In this document: piece after piece, positions 33,660-45,664 of the stretch | How positions within the stretch are numbered: position 1 is the first letter of the stretch | How the letters are laid out: each line of letters opens with the position of its first letter | NCBI RefSeq assembly: GCF_030272615.1 | Contig: NC_081414.1 | Span: forward strand, 656,902,292-656,966,291 | Direction of reading: 5' to 3' | DNA length: 64,000 bases | From: Cryptomeria japonica | Lineage: Eukaryota; Streptophyta; Pinopsida; Cupressales; Cupressaceae | The notes under the pieces: generated by a model | Seen by the model: only the letters and a program-made list of their open reading frames with translations | Told to the model about the DNA's origin: nothing | The model's database searches: none | Position numbers and translations under genes: made by a program

Positions 33660-35480
33660 ATTCCCCATCCTCTTTTGAATGTAATGTCCCTTAAGTGAAA
33701 AATTAGTGGTTTTCAAATTTTGGGTGGAAATCCTAAATTTTCCCACGTTAGACTTAGGTGAACCCGACTCCTTACACCATATTTTTATGATTTATGTTCT
33801 CAGATCGAAGTGTTTATGCAATTTAAAATTCAAATTTTTATTTAGAAGCTTGATTTCAATTAAAATTTTAAAAATTTAGAGGTTAAATTTGTAGACACCT
33901 AAAATTGTCCTATCTAATTAAATAAATATTTTTATTTATTTAACTATTTTAGCCTAATTCCTCAATAGATTTATTCAATTAATTCATTTATCCTCTTCTA
34001 GCTGTTTTCCTCATTTAAATAAATACTTTTATTTATTTAAATTATCCTTTTCCTAAATTAAATAGATATTTCATTTATTAAATTGATCCTACTTCCTCTA
34101 TTAATTAAATAAATATTTGTTTAATTAATTAATTCATTAGTCTTTTCTACTTATGACACATGTCATTCACCTCTTAATTCCTATGCTACCTACCCTCTTA
34201 TTATTTTCTTATTTCTTCTACCTACCCTCTAATCCTAGCCGACCATTTATCTTTTACACATCTTAATCTTATCCCTCCATTTCCTACAGTGTCTTCTATA
34301 TAAGGAGATGCTTCTTTCATTATCAACCCTAACCTCCTAAGCATTCTATTTAGCTCCTATCATTCTAATCAATCTTACGCAATAAAGCCTTTTTGTGATC
34401 AAGCTATCAACCACATTTTCGTTCTTTGTTGAGCTCTTGTGCACACATAAAATATGAGAGCAAATATATCAAGAAAGATCAATGGAGATAGGAAGAATGG
34501 AGATTCAAAAGCCTAGTGGACATGTGATGGTATAATCTTTGTGATTTTGTTAATTTTCATTGTCTTAGGTAATCTTCATATGTTATGGTGGATATTTGTT
34601 GTTGTTAGGCTAGGTTTTGTGGTTGAATCTATTTTAGTCTTTCAATATTGTTATTAACTTTTCACCATACACAAAATTCATTAAATTCTAATTTTTTAAA
34701 TTCAAAATTGAACTTTTGTTTTTCTTAATTTGGAATAATTATTTCAAATCTGAGTGCTTTTCATATTTCATAATTCAAAATTTCATTTGCAAGTTTAATT
34801 TTCCAATTAAAGCTTAAAATTAAGTGGTTTATTTCAAAAACCCTAGTTTTCAAATTTAAGAGTAATTTTTGTGGGTTGTCTATGATTTTAATTAATTATT
34901 TTAGATTTGGTAGTAATTCAAATTCAAAATTTCAATCTTATATCTCCTTGAAAATTAAATTTTAAAATTAAGTGGTTAATTAAAAGGACCCTAATTTTTA
35001 AATTTAAATTAATTTCTCAATTTTGCATTGATTACTTCAATTTTCAAAATTTCAACCTTAGATCCAATTTTAATTTTAAATTTTAAAATTCAGAGGATGT
35101 TCTCACAAGACCCTAATTTTAAATTTAAATTTCCTAAGAGGTTGCATAATTTTTCACAGTTATCTATTTTTTCAAAAAAAAAAAATCACAAATCAATTTG
35201 CTTATTTTTCTAGAATAATCATTTTCTAAAATTTTGCATTATTCAAATTTCAATGTTCAAAATTCAAAATTCAAATTTCAAATTCTCATTTTTAAATTTC
35301 ATTTCAAAATTTTCAAAATTTAAATCTCAAAATATTTTTTTTATTTGAGAGTCTTATCAATTTACATAAATTAAGAGGTTTTATTTATAAAATCATAATT
35401 TATTAATTTGCTTCAATCTAAATTTAAATATTTGTCATGGAAATTAATGGATTTGATTTATTTGCTATTTTAGATATAAT
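33660..35480. repeat. AT-rich degenerate tandem repeat, interrupted by a solo LTR
   Basis: Units of roughly 115-160 bp built on TAAAATTAAGTGGTTAATT, ACCCTAATTTTTAAATTTAAA and AATTCAAAATTTC recur from about 33780 to 33889 and again from 34674 to about 35330. Clear unit starts are near 34788, 34947 and 35063. Sequence before 33889 (GATCGAAGTGTTTATGCAATTT) aligns with 34745 onwards. The region precedes a gypsy gag relic and may be its LTR or leader. Confidence 0.5.
33890..34673 (+). repeat. Solo LTR with AAATT target duplication
   Basis: 784 bp, TGTAGACACCTAAAATTG to CCATACACA, flanked by AAATT at 33885-33889 and 34674-34678. A TATA box (TATATAAGG, 34296-34304) followed by a CT-rich start region fits an LTR promoter reading rightwards. 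Strings of ATTTATTTAATTA fill the U3 half. The TGTAGACACCTAAA start resembles other gypsy-type starts in this window. No internal sequence remains, as expected after LTR-LTR recombination. Confidence 0.65.
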
Positions 35481-35591
35481 TACATTGCTTTTAACATACA
35501 TTTATTATAGTCATGTGTTGTATAATGGCTTCTTTCACTTCATGTTACTTATTTTCATTCATAGAACTTCGACGTATTGCATTTTTAGGAT

Positions 35592-35875
35592 TTGCAAGTT
35601 GTTTCCATTTCATTAGCTAGATCTCAAAGATTCTATTTATCATATATGTTTCTTTTTGGTGACATTTTTAAACAATGCATTTCATATGTAGATCATTTTA
35701 AAGACTTTGTGGATCCCAATCCTAGAGATGGTAATGGAACATTCAATACTTGTAGCTCTCCTACGGAATATAATGTAAATAAAGATCAAGCTAATACTCC
35801 TATCAATGATCTCTCTAATGGACATAAAGCATTGTAGAGAAACATGGCTCCATATTCTTCTCATATACATATCCT
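35592..35875 (+). pseudogene. Ty3/gypsy gag relic, first part
   Basis: Plus-strand frame ending just before the copia insertion at 35876. A Met near 35844 (MAPYSSHIHI) begins a stretch whose frame continues at 44920 beyond the insertion and its duplicated 5 bp. The upstream open frame at 35592-35837 (with DFVDPNPRDGNG) is of unknown meaning. The assignment to gypsy gag rests on the C-terminal part at 45465-45650. Confidence 0.45.
35871..35875. repeat. Target-site duplication ATCCT, left copy
   Basis: Four of five bases match ACCCT at 44915-44919. The pair flanks the LTRs of the copia element between them. Confidence 0.6.
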
Positions 35876-37659
35876 TGTTGAACACAATGTACCACTGAGA
35901 GGGGGGTGAATCAATGGTTTCCAATATCCTAAACCCTTTTTGACCTAACTCTTGGTACCAATTAGCGAATGAAACACAAGGAGGGTATGCTAGTGAGATA
36001 AGGAAAGAGATCAAATGCAAACACACAACACATAACACTGGATATATGAGGAAAACCCAATATGGGAAAAACCTCAGTGAGAAATGCTGCTAGAGTCTAC
36101 TACTCCAATACAACCTCATAATAAACATGGTTACAATGTTTAGGGCACCAACCCCTAATTTTAGGGAACCAACCCAAGGAGCACCAACCTCTGATTTAAG
36201 GAACCAACCCAAGGAGCAACAACCCCTACATTGAGCTCCAACTCAGTGATTACAATATTATATGTCAAAATAATAGTAATAACCTTGTTACAAATGAGTT
36301 TTGTAATGCTTGCAATCAAAATACTTCAGCGGTTTAACTCTTCTCTACCAGTTCTCCTCTACTCTGTTCTCTGTTGGTTCATTATCCTCTATTTATATCC
36401 TTTCTGCCCTGATTCTATCTTGCATAACCTCCACTGATACACTCTCCTTTCTCCTTCACCTTCAATAGCTTTCTTCCTCAATCTCCCTTTCCGGTTCACA
36501 CAATTTTTATCCTTTTTGGCATCTTGTTGGTTGCTCTAACCTTACCAATAAAACCTTTGATAAACCCTCTTACTAGTTCAACTTTTTTGTTAGTCATCTC
36601 CAACACTTAGATTCTTTTGATCTTCTCTCTGGTCACTATCTTCTCTCTCAGTTACTCTGTCTTTTTTATAATTTATCATTAAAATCTTTCATCTTCGATC
36701 TACATATTTATACTTGGCTTTCCCACAGAGACCAGAGTTCAAACGTTGGAACGCTAGGGCTTTTCTCCACCAACTCAATCCATATCAAATTTGATCAGAT
36801 CTCATCTCCTCGATTGATGATCTGTAGTAGATCAAACATCACCGCCATTTCTGATGAAATTTGTACACGCTTTCTATATTTAGCAACTTGCAACTTGTTT
36901 TTCGGCCTTGCTCTGTCAATCACCATTAATGCCTCAATTGTTTCCTTCAACCAATGAGCACAAATATTGGATTGTCCTACTTGATTTACATCACCAAAAA
37001 GATTCTGCATCTTGATTTGCCTCGAACCATACTTCTTTTATAATTGACCTGTGATTTATGGGTTCCTTATTTAAAGTCAACCTACTCATCACCTACCACA
37101 TTAATGGACACTTCACCGACCTCTGGATGCTTGCCACTTGGTATCCACATGTCATCCTTTTTGACATCCACCTCTATTTAGTCCATTGAGTTGGTTTAGG
37201 TTCATTCACTGACCAAGACATATTAATGGTGCTTTCTCACCGATTCACTAACCTTGCCTATACATGTCACCTTACAAGTTATCCTTCATGCCTGTTTTCC
37301 TATGTTTAGTCAGTGGGTCAATCTAACTTGTCTTAAAACACACCAATTCATCCAATAAGTCTATTTACCGGTGAGATTACACCTGCCTTCATATCGGTGT
37401 TATCCTTGAGTAAAACATGTCATTAATGCACATCCTGATAATCATGCCTATTGATGGATTACTCTTTTCTCTGTTGTCTTTTGATTTCTTATCAGTGGTC
37501 ATGTTTACTTATCAGTGAACATCCATGCTGATAACATCTCCCTCTTACATCTCACATTCACCTTGCATACCAGTAACCATCCATACTGGTGACATTCTAT
37601 ACTTACCAGTTGACATGCTATATGTACCGGTTGACATCAATGACAATACACTGCCAAAA
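35876..37659 (-). repeat. 3' LTR of extended-Gag copia element
   Basis: 1784 bp, direct repeat of 43186-44914. Starts TGTTGAACAC and ends GCCAAAA. From about 36145 to 36240 it contains tandem AACCAACCCAAGGAGCACC units. GGGAAAAACC block near 36064; C-rich U5 block (six G at 35899-35904). Confidence 0.9.
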
Positions 37660-37671
37660 ATCTCCCCCTTT
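37660..37671 (-). promoter_or_regulatory. Polypurine tract of extended-Gag copia element
   Basis: Minus strand AAAGGGGGAGAT abutting the 3' LTR. Further CTCCCCCTTTGG-type tracts lie at about 37715 and 37765. Confidence 0.85.
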
Positions 37672-37822
37672 AGCATTGATTTCAACATGATCTACATGTC
37701 TTAAACCTATTCATTCTCCCCCTTTGGCAATAATGACAAAAGGCACAAACTTTGCAAGTACTTGTCTCCCCCTTTGTCCATCAGCTAATTCAAGAGTCAA
37801 AAAGGTATGGCAGTGAGCTCCC

Positions 37823-39316
37823 CTAAACCATAGATCTCCATACACATTTAGTGCATGAAGTGAGTGACACAAATCCTAACTTGTGTCTCAAATACTCAAT
37901 TGTTCTTACCGATAGAGTCTTGGTGAAGATATCAGCCACTTGTTCACCTGTAGGGACATACTCTACCTTAACTTCTTGATCTGCCACCTTCTCCCTAAGA
38001 AAATGATATTTGATAGTAATATGATTTGTCCTTGAGTGTATAATTGGGTTATTTGATATGTTAATTGCACTTGATTTGTCACACTGGATGGAAATGGGGT
38101 CATACATCTCTATCTAAATATCCTTGAGGGTCTTCTTCATCTATAGCACCTGAGAATAGCATGTGGCAGTAGCAATATATTCTGCCTCAGCAGCAGATAG
38201 AGAAACTGAATCTCGCTTCTTATCGTGCCATGAGACCAACCGGCTACCTAGGAAGAATGCACCACCACTTGTGCTCTTCTGGTCATCAAAGCAACCTGCC
38301 CAATCAACATCAGTGTAGGAATGTAAGGTAAAATCCCCTTGATTGGGATACCATATTCCATAATCAAGTGTCCCTTGTAGATACTGAAATATCCTCCTAA
38401 CTACATTCACATGTGACTATTTGGGTACAGCTTGAAATCTAGCCACCATGCATACTGCCTGCACTATATCTGGTCTAGAAGCAGTAAGATATAAAAAGCT
38501 TCCAATCATGGACCTATACAATGTTTGATCCAATATCGGTGATTCATCATCCTTGCTGAGCTTGAATTCGGTCGTGATGGGAGTACTTACCAATTTGCTA
38601 TCTTCCATTTGGAACTTCTTCAACATAGCTTTGGCATACTTGGTTTGAGAGATAAATATCCCTTTACCTTGTTGTGAAATTTGCAAACCAAGAAAGTAGG
38701 ACATCTCTCCAAGCATTGAAACCTCAAACTCTGACTACATCTGATCAACAAACTCTTTATACAAGGCATCCTTGTTGCCTCCCAAAATGATGTCATCCCC
38801 ATATATGACCACAATAGTCATGTGGATTCTATCTACTTTAATTTACAGATTACCATCTACACTCCCTTTTCTGAACCCCTACTCCTTTAGATACTTATCT
38901 AACCTTGAGTACCATGCTCTTGGAGCTCGCTTCAAACCGTACAACTCTTTCTTCAACTGGAACACAAAGGTTTAATCATCATGTAGCAGAAAACCTTCTA
39001 GTTGTTCCATGTATACTTCCTCTTCTAAATTTCCATTTAGGAAAGGAGACTTGACATCCATTTGATAAACTTTATAACCCTTGTAGGCAGAGAAAGCAAG
39101 AAACATCCTAATAGCTTCTATCCTAGCCATGAGTGCAAATGTTTCTTCAAAATCAATGCCTTCTACTTGAGAATATCCTTTGCACACTAACCTTGCTTTG
39201 TGCCTCACAATATTCCCTTCTTCATTCATCTTGTTCTGGTATACCCACTTTGTTCCAGTGACATTTTTATCATCCGGTCTAGGAACTAATTCCCAAGTCT
39301 TATTCTTCTCAATTTG
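37823..39316 (-). pseudogene. RT and RNase H of extended-Gag copia element
   Basis: Begins near 39229 with [20 protein letters not shown], then [19 protein letters not shown] (39050), [11 protein letters not shown], and YGDDII near 38790-38815, where the usual YVDD has Val replaced by Gly but both Asp are kept. YFLGLQI and RSMIGSFLYLTASRPDI follow. RNase H at 38410-38141 has DVDWAG and SLSAAEAEYIA, and at 38107-37823 IQCDKSSAI, HSRTNHI and ADIFTKT. Stops after LLHDD (38972) and at 38417 and 38141. Domain order is typical copia. Confidence 0.85.
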
Positions 39317-40860
39317 CTACAGTTCCTCTTCCATTGCATCCATCCATTTATGAATTTTGTTGGCCTCATTGAATGTCTTAGGTTCCATTTCAGTCATGAG
39401 GCAAAAATTGACTTGTTCATCATTCCGGGCAAGTCTTCTTCTAGTCTGCACACCATCACTCTTATTACCTAAAATCTTCTCTTCTGGGTGGTTTTTATGC
39501 ACATACCGGGTAGGGACCTTATTGGACGCTTCTTCCAGTTCATTGTCTAACTGAGCTTCTTCACCTTCATCACTGGAATCATCATATCGGTTGACTTGAG
39601 TATTTCTTCCTTTAAGCATTTCTTCATCTACTCTCACATTCACACTCTCAATGACTTTTCTTAGTCTTTTGTTGTAGCATTTGTAGGCCTTACTGTGAGT
39701 TGAGTAACCAAGGAAAATACCTTCATCACTCCTAGAATCAAAGATGCCCAAGCTATCTTGATCTCTTTTAATGAAACATTTACTCCCAAACGCCTTGAAG
39801 TACTTGACTGATGGTTTCTGGTCATACCACAACTCATAAGGTTTAATCCTACTATTTGTTCTCAGTTGAAACTGGTTCAAAGTATATGTTATAGTATGAA
39901 CTGCTTCCTTCCAATACATCTTCGATAAGTTTGCCTCATTCAACGTAGTCATAGCCATTTCCTTGATTGTCTTGTTCTTCCTTTCTACCACACCATTTTG
40001 TAGTGGTGTCTTAGGGGCTAAGCATTGTCTTTTATTTCCATGTCTTTCACAGAAGTCCTCAAACTCATTTGATGTGAAATCTCCACCACGGTTGGATCTT
40101 AGGTATTTCATCTTGCATCCACTTTCCTTCTATACCAACTTTTGGAAGATCTTGAATCTATCAAATGCTTGTGATTTATCATGAAGGAAAGTGACCCATG
40201 TCATTCTTGAGTAGTCATCAATGAAGAGCATAAAGTATCTCTCACCAGAAAGATCTCTTGTCCTAGTTGGACCACACAGATTAGTATGCACCAGTTCTAG
40301 TGGTCTTGAATCTCAACTTAGTTTTCTTTCCTCGTACACATTCATCACAAAATGTGCTTATCAATTTGATGATCGGTGGTATATTTCTTACAGAGCCCTT
40401 TTTTCTTACTGTAACTGGATTATCAAGATTTATGTGGCCTAGTCTCCTGTGCCACAACTATCTCTTATCCACTAGTCCCATCATCCATTGAGAATCATAG
40501 CATTCCTTCAGATTGTACACATTTCCATCTATTCTTTTACCTTTTGCTACAATCTAATTGATACTCTCTTTTCTTATCTGGCAATCGGTAGAGTCAAAAA
40601 TGAATTTATATCCTTTATCACACATCTGACTCATACTTAGAAAATTATGGTTTAGACCTTCTACATAATATATATCATATGTCTTCAATTTTCCATCAAT
40701 ATTCAGAGTACCTTTACCTTTTATCTTGATGGAGGAGTTATCTCCAAATCTTACTGAGCCTCCATTCCAATCTTCAAGCTTAATAATTTTCTTTTTATCA
40801 CTGGTCATGTGATTGGAACAACCACAATCTACAACCCATAAGTTCCTTGTTTTTGCATGC
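39317..40860 (-). pseudogene. Protease and integrase of extended-Gag copia element
   Basis: The protease site is VVDCGCSNHMTSD near 40805-40850; Asp is kept but DSG reads DCG. An open segment, 40808-40554, follows with KGKGTLNIDGK and HNFLSMSQM. The pre-integrase zinc region LWHRRLGHINLDN and FCDECVRGK at about 40330-40460 is intact. The long open segment 40111-39317 covers the rest of the core: LRSNRGGDF, with Asn at the second catalytic Asp; GVVERKNKT, with catalytic Glu present; FGSKCFIKRD; and the linker to RT. Loss of the Asp makes integration activity unlikely. Confidence 0.85.
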
Positions 40861-42203
40861 AGGGCAGTCTACACAATCAGACTTGATTCTACCCTATTCT
40901 TGTCTTTTTCAACCCAAATCGGTTTGTCTTCCTTCTTCTTGTCTTCTACAATTTCATATTTCAGTTTAACTACCAATTCCTGATCCGGTACAGACTTCTT
41001 TGGCTTGGTTGTCCTGAGTTTGGAATGTTTTCGAATGTGCCCAAACTTCTGTCAATTATAACACTTTATATTGACATTAAATGATGAATCTTTAAAATTA
41101 TTGTAGGACACCGATTGACTTCTCCTACATTCAAAACTCCTATGACCAAATCCATTACACTGATAACAAACAACATTCATACCCTGGATTGCAGAAAAAC
41201 AATTTCTACTTTCAAAACTAACAGGGGGCTTATTCATCAGTCTACAATCAACAACTCTATGTCCAAACTTATTACACCGGTAATAATAACCATGGAAATT
41301 CGGTACACACCAGTCTTGTTTCTTTGAACCAGCAAACCTTGTCTCACCAGATGTATTCCCCTCATGCTATTGATTCTAATGAATCCTTCACTATCTACCT
41401 TGGGCTTGATTTTATGATTTTCATATCAATACGATGTGTGAGACTTCTAGTTTGTAGCATACTGGTTCACAAGCTGATTTCTTGTAGCCTCAACATAGGT
41501 CTTCTTGTCGATATCTTTACTGACTGTAAAAATTTGCTTCTCTTTACTTTCACTTGAAGAAGCAAATTGTATCTCCTTACCAAATGTGTCTTGGTTATTC
41601 AAACATTGTCCTTCTTCAAATCCTAAACCACTGGTGTCTTTTGAATGCTTATGTTTGCTCAACATCTTGTCTAAAGCTTTAGTGCTGCCCTCATACTTGC
41701 TCCCTCATCTTCAATTCATCCTTGCTCTTGTCTAGCTCCTTTCTAAGCCTTACAATTTCCTCTTCCATATTTTTCTGCTCCTTTTCCTTCTTTATCAATT
41801 CAGAGGATGTGGCTTCACATATCCTCTTAGCTTCTTCCAACTAGAGTTGTAGATCAGAAGTTTTTTTCTTGGATTCCTCTAGAGATTCCTCTTGGAGTTG
41901 TAGATCAGAAGTTGTTTTCTTGGATTCCTCCAAGGATTCCTCCAACTGTTCTTGTTCCTTTGCAGCATCATGCTTAGCCTTTTTGATTTCTCATCTTTTC
42001 TTACTTAATTCCTCAAGAGAACTTATGAGCTCACCTTCTAGATCCACTTCAACTTCAATATCTTCATCTTCCTCATCTTTGACAACCAGTTCATCTAATG
42101 CCATAAAGAGATTAACTTCCCTTTCATCCTCATGCCAGTCATCTTCTAATGCACTTTATTCATCTATGGCATCATCCTCAATGGTATATTAGTTCTTCTT
42201 CTT
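40861..42203 (-). pseudogene. Extended Gag: coiled coil and zinc-knuckle array
   Basis: Follows the capsid gene in the same direction. A Glu/Lys/Leu-rich coiled coil (about 42180-41700) contains two near-identical 51-bp units encoding LEESLEESKK.TSDLQLQ. The open piece 41665-41447 starts MLSKHKHSKDTSGLGFEEGQ, the same signature as in the Gag-like gene at 5954-6971. Then come YYRCNKFGHRVVDC, CYQCNGFGHRSFEC (near 41120-41175) and a third, broken knuckle (IKCYN, stop, QKFGH). Frame changes and stops break it. This architecture links the pol-less element at 1175-7884 to this family. Confidence 0.7.
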
Positions 42204-43139
42204 CTAGTAGCTTCTTCTTCCTTGCTGGTAAACTTTCTTCTCTTTGTCTTTACCTGAAGATATGCCAAAGCTCCTTTCCTCATCTCCACCAATTTCATTG
42301 TAGGGACATTTTGCAGCAAAGTGTCCAATTTTACCACAATTGAAGCATTTGAGTGGCAAGTTTCCTTTATACTTACCAAATCCTCTCTTGAGCTTTCTAA
42401 CAAAGTTTTCTACCTTTGCATCCAAGTCTTCATTGGATTCTTTATGGGAAACCTCTTCCTTGACCCTTTTGATGGAATTGAAGGTAACCTCTTTCCTTGA
42501 AGATCCTTCTCCAGTTGTCCTCATATCATAAGTAGTTAGGGAGCCAAATAACTCATCCATTAAGAAGGTTTTTAGATCCTTGGCTTCCTCTATAGAAGAG
42601 ACCATAGTGTCATACTTAGATGTGAGTGATCTAAGTACCTTTTTGACAATAACTTTATCAACAACTTCTTCTCCAAGTCCCCTAATGGTGTTCACAGTTT
42701 CATCTACCCAATGAAGATAATCTGCAATATTTTCTTCATCTTTCATCTTCAAGCCTTCAAGCTGACCTCTTAGTGACTGCATCTTGGCTTCTTTGACTTT
42801 GGCATCTCCTTTAAATAATCTCTGCAATTTATCCCAAGTCTCTTTGGCAGATGACCAGTGCATAACCTTAACAAACTCATTATCTAAAATCCCACTGAGA
42901 ATAGCATGTTTAGCCTTTGCATTATTCTCATACTCCTTTGCATCTAGGTCTATGGGTGGAATACTAGGGACAATATACCCATTCTTTACAAACATCCAAA
43001 CATAAAATCCTAGAGAGGGCATATATGTTTCCATTCTTCTGCACCAAAATGCATAGTTGGTTCCATGAAACATGGGGTCTTTAGAAGAGGAGGAGGACTC
43101 ATTTCTTGTCATTGTGTTCCAAGACCAGAATCTATCCAA
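42204..43139 (-). CDS. Copia Gag capsid plus zinc knuckle (intact ORF)
   Basis: 311 codons without interruption. The start may be the Met at 43139 or the one nine codons later (MTRNESSSSS). The UBN2-type copia capsid domain fills most of it: FHGTNYAFWCRRMETYM near residue 25-40, AKETWDKLQRLFKGD about residue 98, MQSLRGQLEGLKMKDEENI, and a long helix-rich end. A zinc knuckle, CFNCGKIGHFAAKC, lies near residue 265 with all four ligands. It starts about 45 bp from the 5' LTR. It would form particles and package RNA. It is the best-preserved retroelement gene in the window. Confidence 0.85.
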   Translation of the reverse strand: MDRFWSWNTMTRNESSSSSKDPMFHGTNYAFWCRRMETYMPSLGFYVWMFVKNGYIVPSIPPIDLDAKEYENNAKAKHAILSGILDNEFVKVMHWSSAKETWDKLQRLFKGDAKVKEAKMQSLRGQLEGLKMKDEENIADYLHWVDETVNTIRGLGEEVVDKVIVKKVLRSLTSKYDTMVSSIEEAKDLKTFLMDELFGSLTTYDMRTTGEGSSRKEVTFNSIKRVKEEVSHKESNEDLDAKVENFVRKLKRGFGKYKGNLPLKCFNCGKIGHFAAKCPYNEIGGDEERSFGISSGKDKEKKVYQQGRRSY

Positions 43140-43171
43140 GCTAGAGAAATCTTATCTGACTAGGAACCTAG

Positions 43172-43185
43172 GCTATGATACCAAT
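43172..43185 (-). promoter_or_regulatory. Primer binding site of extended-Gag copia element
   Basis: Minus strand ATTGGTATCATAGC directly inside the 5' LTR; one mismatch to the sites of the other elements. Confidence 0.8.
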
Positions 43186-44914
43186 TGTTGAACACAATGT
43201 ACCACTGAGAGGGGGGCGAATTAGTGGTTCCCAATATTCTAAACCCTTTTTAAACTAACTCTTGGTATCGGTTAGAAAATCAAACACAAGGAGGGTATGC
43301 CACTGATCAAATGCAAACACACAACACATAACATCAGATATACAAGGAACACCCAATATGGGAAAAACCTCGATGAGAAATGTTGCTAGAGTCTGTTACT
43401 CCAATCCAGCCTCACAATAAACATGGTTAGAATGTTTAGGGCACCAACCCAAGGATCACCAATCCTTGATTTTAGGGCACCAACCCAAGGAGAACCAACC
43501 CTTGATTTATGGCACAAACCCAAGGAGCACCAACCCTTGCACTGAGGTCCAACTCAGTGATTATAATAACATATGTCGAAATAATAGTAATAAACTTGTT
43601 ACAAATGAGTTTTGTAATGCTTGCAATCAAAATATTTCACCCGTTTAACTCTTCTCTACTCGTTCTCCTTTGCTTAGTTCACTGTCGGTTCACTATTTGT
43701 TGTTTATACCCTTTCTTCCTTGATTCTGTCTTGCATAACCTCCACCGGTACACTCTCTTTTCTCCTTCACCTTCGGCAACTTTGTTCCTCAATCTCCCTT
43801 GCTGGTAAAACCTCTGATAAACTCTCTTACCCGCTCAACTTTTCAGTCAGTCAACTCCAACACATATGCTTTTATCTTCTCTATGATCACTCTCTGTTGT
43901 CTTAGTTACTCTTTTTTTTTCTGGCATTTAGCATCAGAATCTTTCATCTTTGGTTTACATATTTTTACTTGGCTTTCCCGCCAAGACCAAAGTTCAAATG
44001 GTGGAACTCTAGGGATTTTCTCCACCAACTCAATCTGTATCAAATCTGATTGGATCTCATCTCCTGAATTGATGATCTATAGTAGATCAAAAATCACCGC
44101 CATTTCTGATGACATTTGCACACACTTTCTATATTTGGCAACCTGCAACTTGTTTTATCGGTCTTGCTCTATCAATCACCATTAATGACTTAGTTGTTTC
44201 CTTCAACCAATGAGCACGAAGATCGGGTTATCCTACTTTACTTACATCACCAAAAATCTTCTGCATCTTGATTTTCCTTGAGCTGCACTTCTTCTATCAT
44301 TGACCTGTGATTTACGAGTTCCTTATTTATAGTCAACCTTCTCATCACCTACCATGTCGATGGACACTTCACCAACCTTTGGATTCTTTCCACATGGCAG
44401 CCACATGTCATCCTTGTCGACAGCCACCTCTGTTCAATCCACTAAGTCAATTTAGATTCATTCACCAACCAAGACATATTACCGGTGCTTGCTCACCGGT
44501 TCACTAACCCTTCCTGTACATGTCACCTTACCGGTTATCCTTCATGTCGTCTTTCCTCTGTTCTTTTGATGGGTCAACCCGACTTGTCATAAAACACACC
44601 AATTCATCCACTAAGTCTATTTACCAATGAGATTACACCTGCCTTCATACTAGTATTATCCTTGAGTAAAACATGTCATTAATGCACATCTTGATAATTG
44701 CGCCTACCGATAGATTACTCTTTTCTCTATTGTCTTTTTCTTTCTTATTGACAGTCATGTTTACTTACTGGTGAACATCCATGTCGGTAACATCTCCTTC
44801 TTGCATCCTACATTCAACTTGCATACCGATAAACATCCATATCGGTGACATGCTATACTTACCAATTGACATTCTATAGTACCTGTTGACATCAATGACA
44901 ATGCAATGCCAAGA
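43186..44914 (-). repeat. 5' LTR of extended-Gag copia element
   Basis: 1729 bp, direct repeat of 35876-37659. Starts TGTTGAACAC, ends GCCAAGA. Carries its own array of CCAACCCAAGGA units at about 43440-43545, with one more unit than the 3' LTR, and the GGGAAAAACC block near 43360. Confidence 0.9.
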
Positions 44915-44919
44915 ACCCT
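44915..44919. repeat. Target-site duplication ACCCT, right copy
   Basis: Matches ATCCT at 35871-35875 with one difference. Confidence 0.6.
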
Positions 44920-45659
44920 AGCACAAGAGAGGAAAAATCAAGACATGGGTGTTTCCATCTCTTTAGATCCCCCTTATTCTCTTAGAGAATTACTTAATCA
45001 TCAAAATATTTGTAGAGAGGATGATGTTATGTATTTCATTCATTATCTCTCTCCCCATATAACGTTAAGTAAATATGAGGGCTTAGATGATAAGGATCTT
45101 CCCTCTCAATCAACCTAAAAGGATATGCATGATGAAAGAAAGGAAAATCATCTTCGACAAGACATTCCTTCTTCATCTACTAGTACTTTCATGTATTATA
45201 ACATCCTTACACTATAAGATTCAAAGATATTCATAACAATGTTCCTCCCAATTCTCAATTAAAAAATTCTTATAGAGTGGCTTTAACAAAATATCAAAAC
45301 AAGGTTTTAAAGGATGAGGACTTGGGAAATTTGACCAGGGAATTAGAGTCCCTATAAACCCTCCTAGACAAATTAGTATAGAACTCCTAGGACATGATCA
45401 TAATTCTCTCAATGATGATGTCCTTAGGATTCAAGGCATTAAGGATGATCTTGCAAGACAAAGGATGCGTCAAGAGGCTAAAATGACTTCTTCTTCAAAG
45501 ACTCTTTTTTGTTCATTTCATCAAACTCATAATCATGATGCTAATGATTTTCTAGATTTTCAAGATGGTATACAAAAATTAGTTGATAATGGAACTATAA
45601 AAATCAATGAAGACAATCCATCTTCTTCTTGTCCTAAATCTCAAAAAGTCTAAATATAC
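44915..45659 (+). pseudogene. Ty3/gypsy gag relic, second part
   Basis: Begins with the duplicated bases ACCCT, then AQERKNQDMGVS in the frame left open at 35875. Frame breaks follow to about 45464. The open piece 45465-45653 encodes CSFHQTHNHDANDFLDFQDGI (shown in part) and LVDNGTIKI, matching the C-terminal zinc-binding segment of plant gypsy Gag (CxxHxxxGHxTxxC...L...I..LI..G). Cys-to-Phe at the last ligand makes it incomplete. It ends at a stop and is then cut by the composite copia element at 45665. Confidence 0.6.
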
Positions 45660-45664
45660 ACCTA
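45660..45664. repeat. Target-site duplication ACCTA, left copy
   Basis: Identical to 58838-58842. Confidence 0.9.

Larger units (their letters stand above)
35876..44914 (-). mobile_element. Copia element with extended Gag (9.0 kb)
   Basis: Bounded by LTRs 35876-37659 and 43186-44914 and by near-identical 5-bp duplications (ATCCT/ACCCT). Reading leftwards: 5' LTR, primer site, capsid domain with zinc knuckle, coiled coil, a further knuckle array, protease, integrase, RT, RNase H, polypurine tract, 3' LTR. It sits in a plus-strand gypsy gag, interrupting its frame. The capsid gene is intact, but stops, a lost integrase Asp and frame breaks show that the element is dead. Confidence 0.85.

Noticed and set aside
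43466-44507. Plus-strand frames in the 5' LTR of the extended-Gag copia element
   Set aside because: They fall in the LTR, mirror similar frames in the 3' LTR at 36231-36437 and have no protein similarity; LTR repeats explain them.
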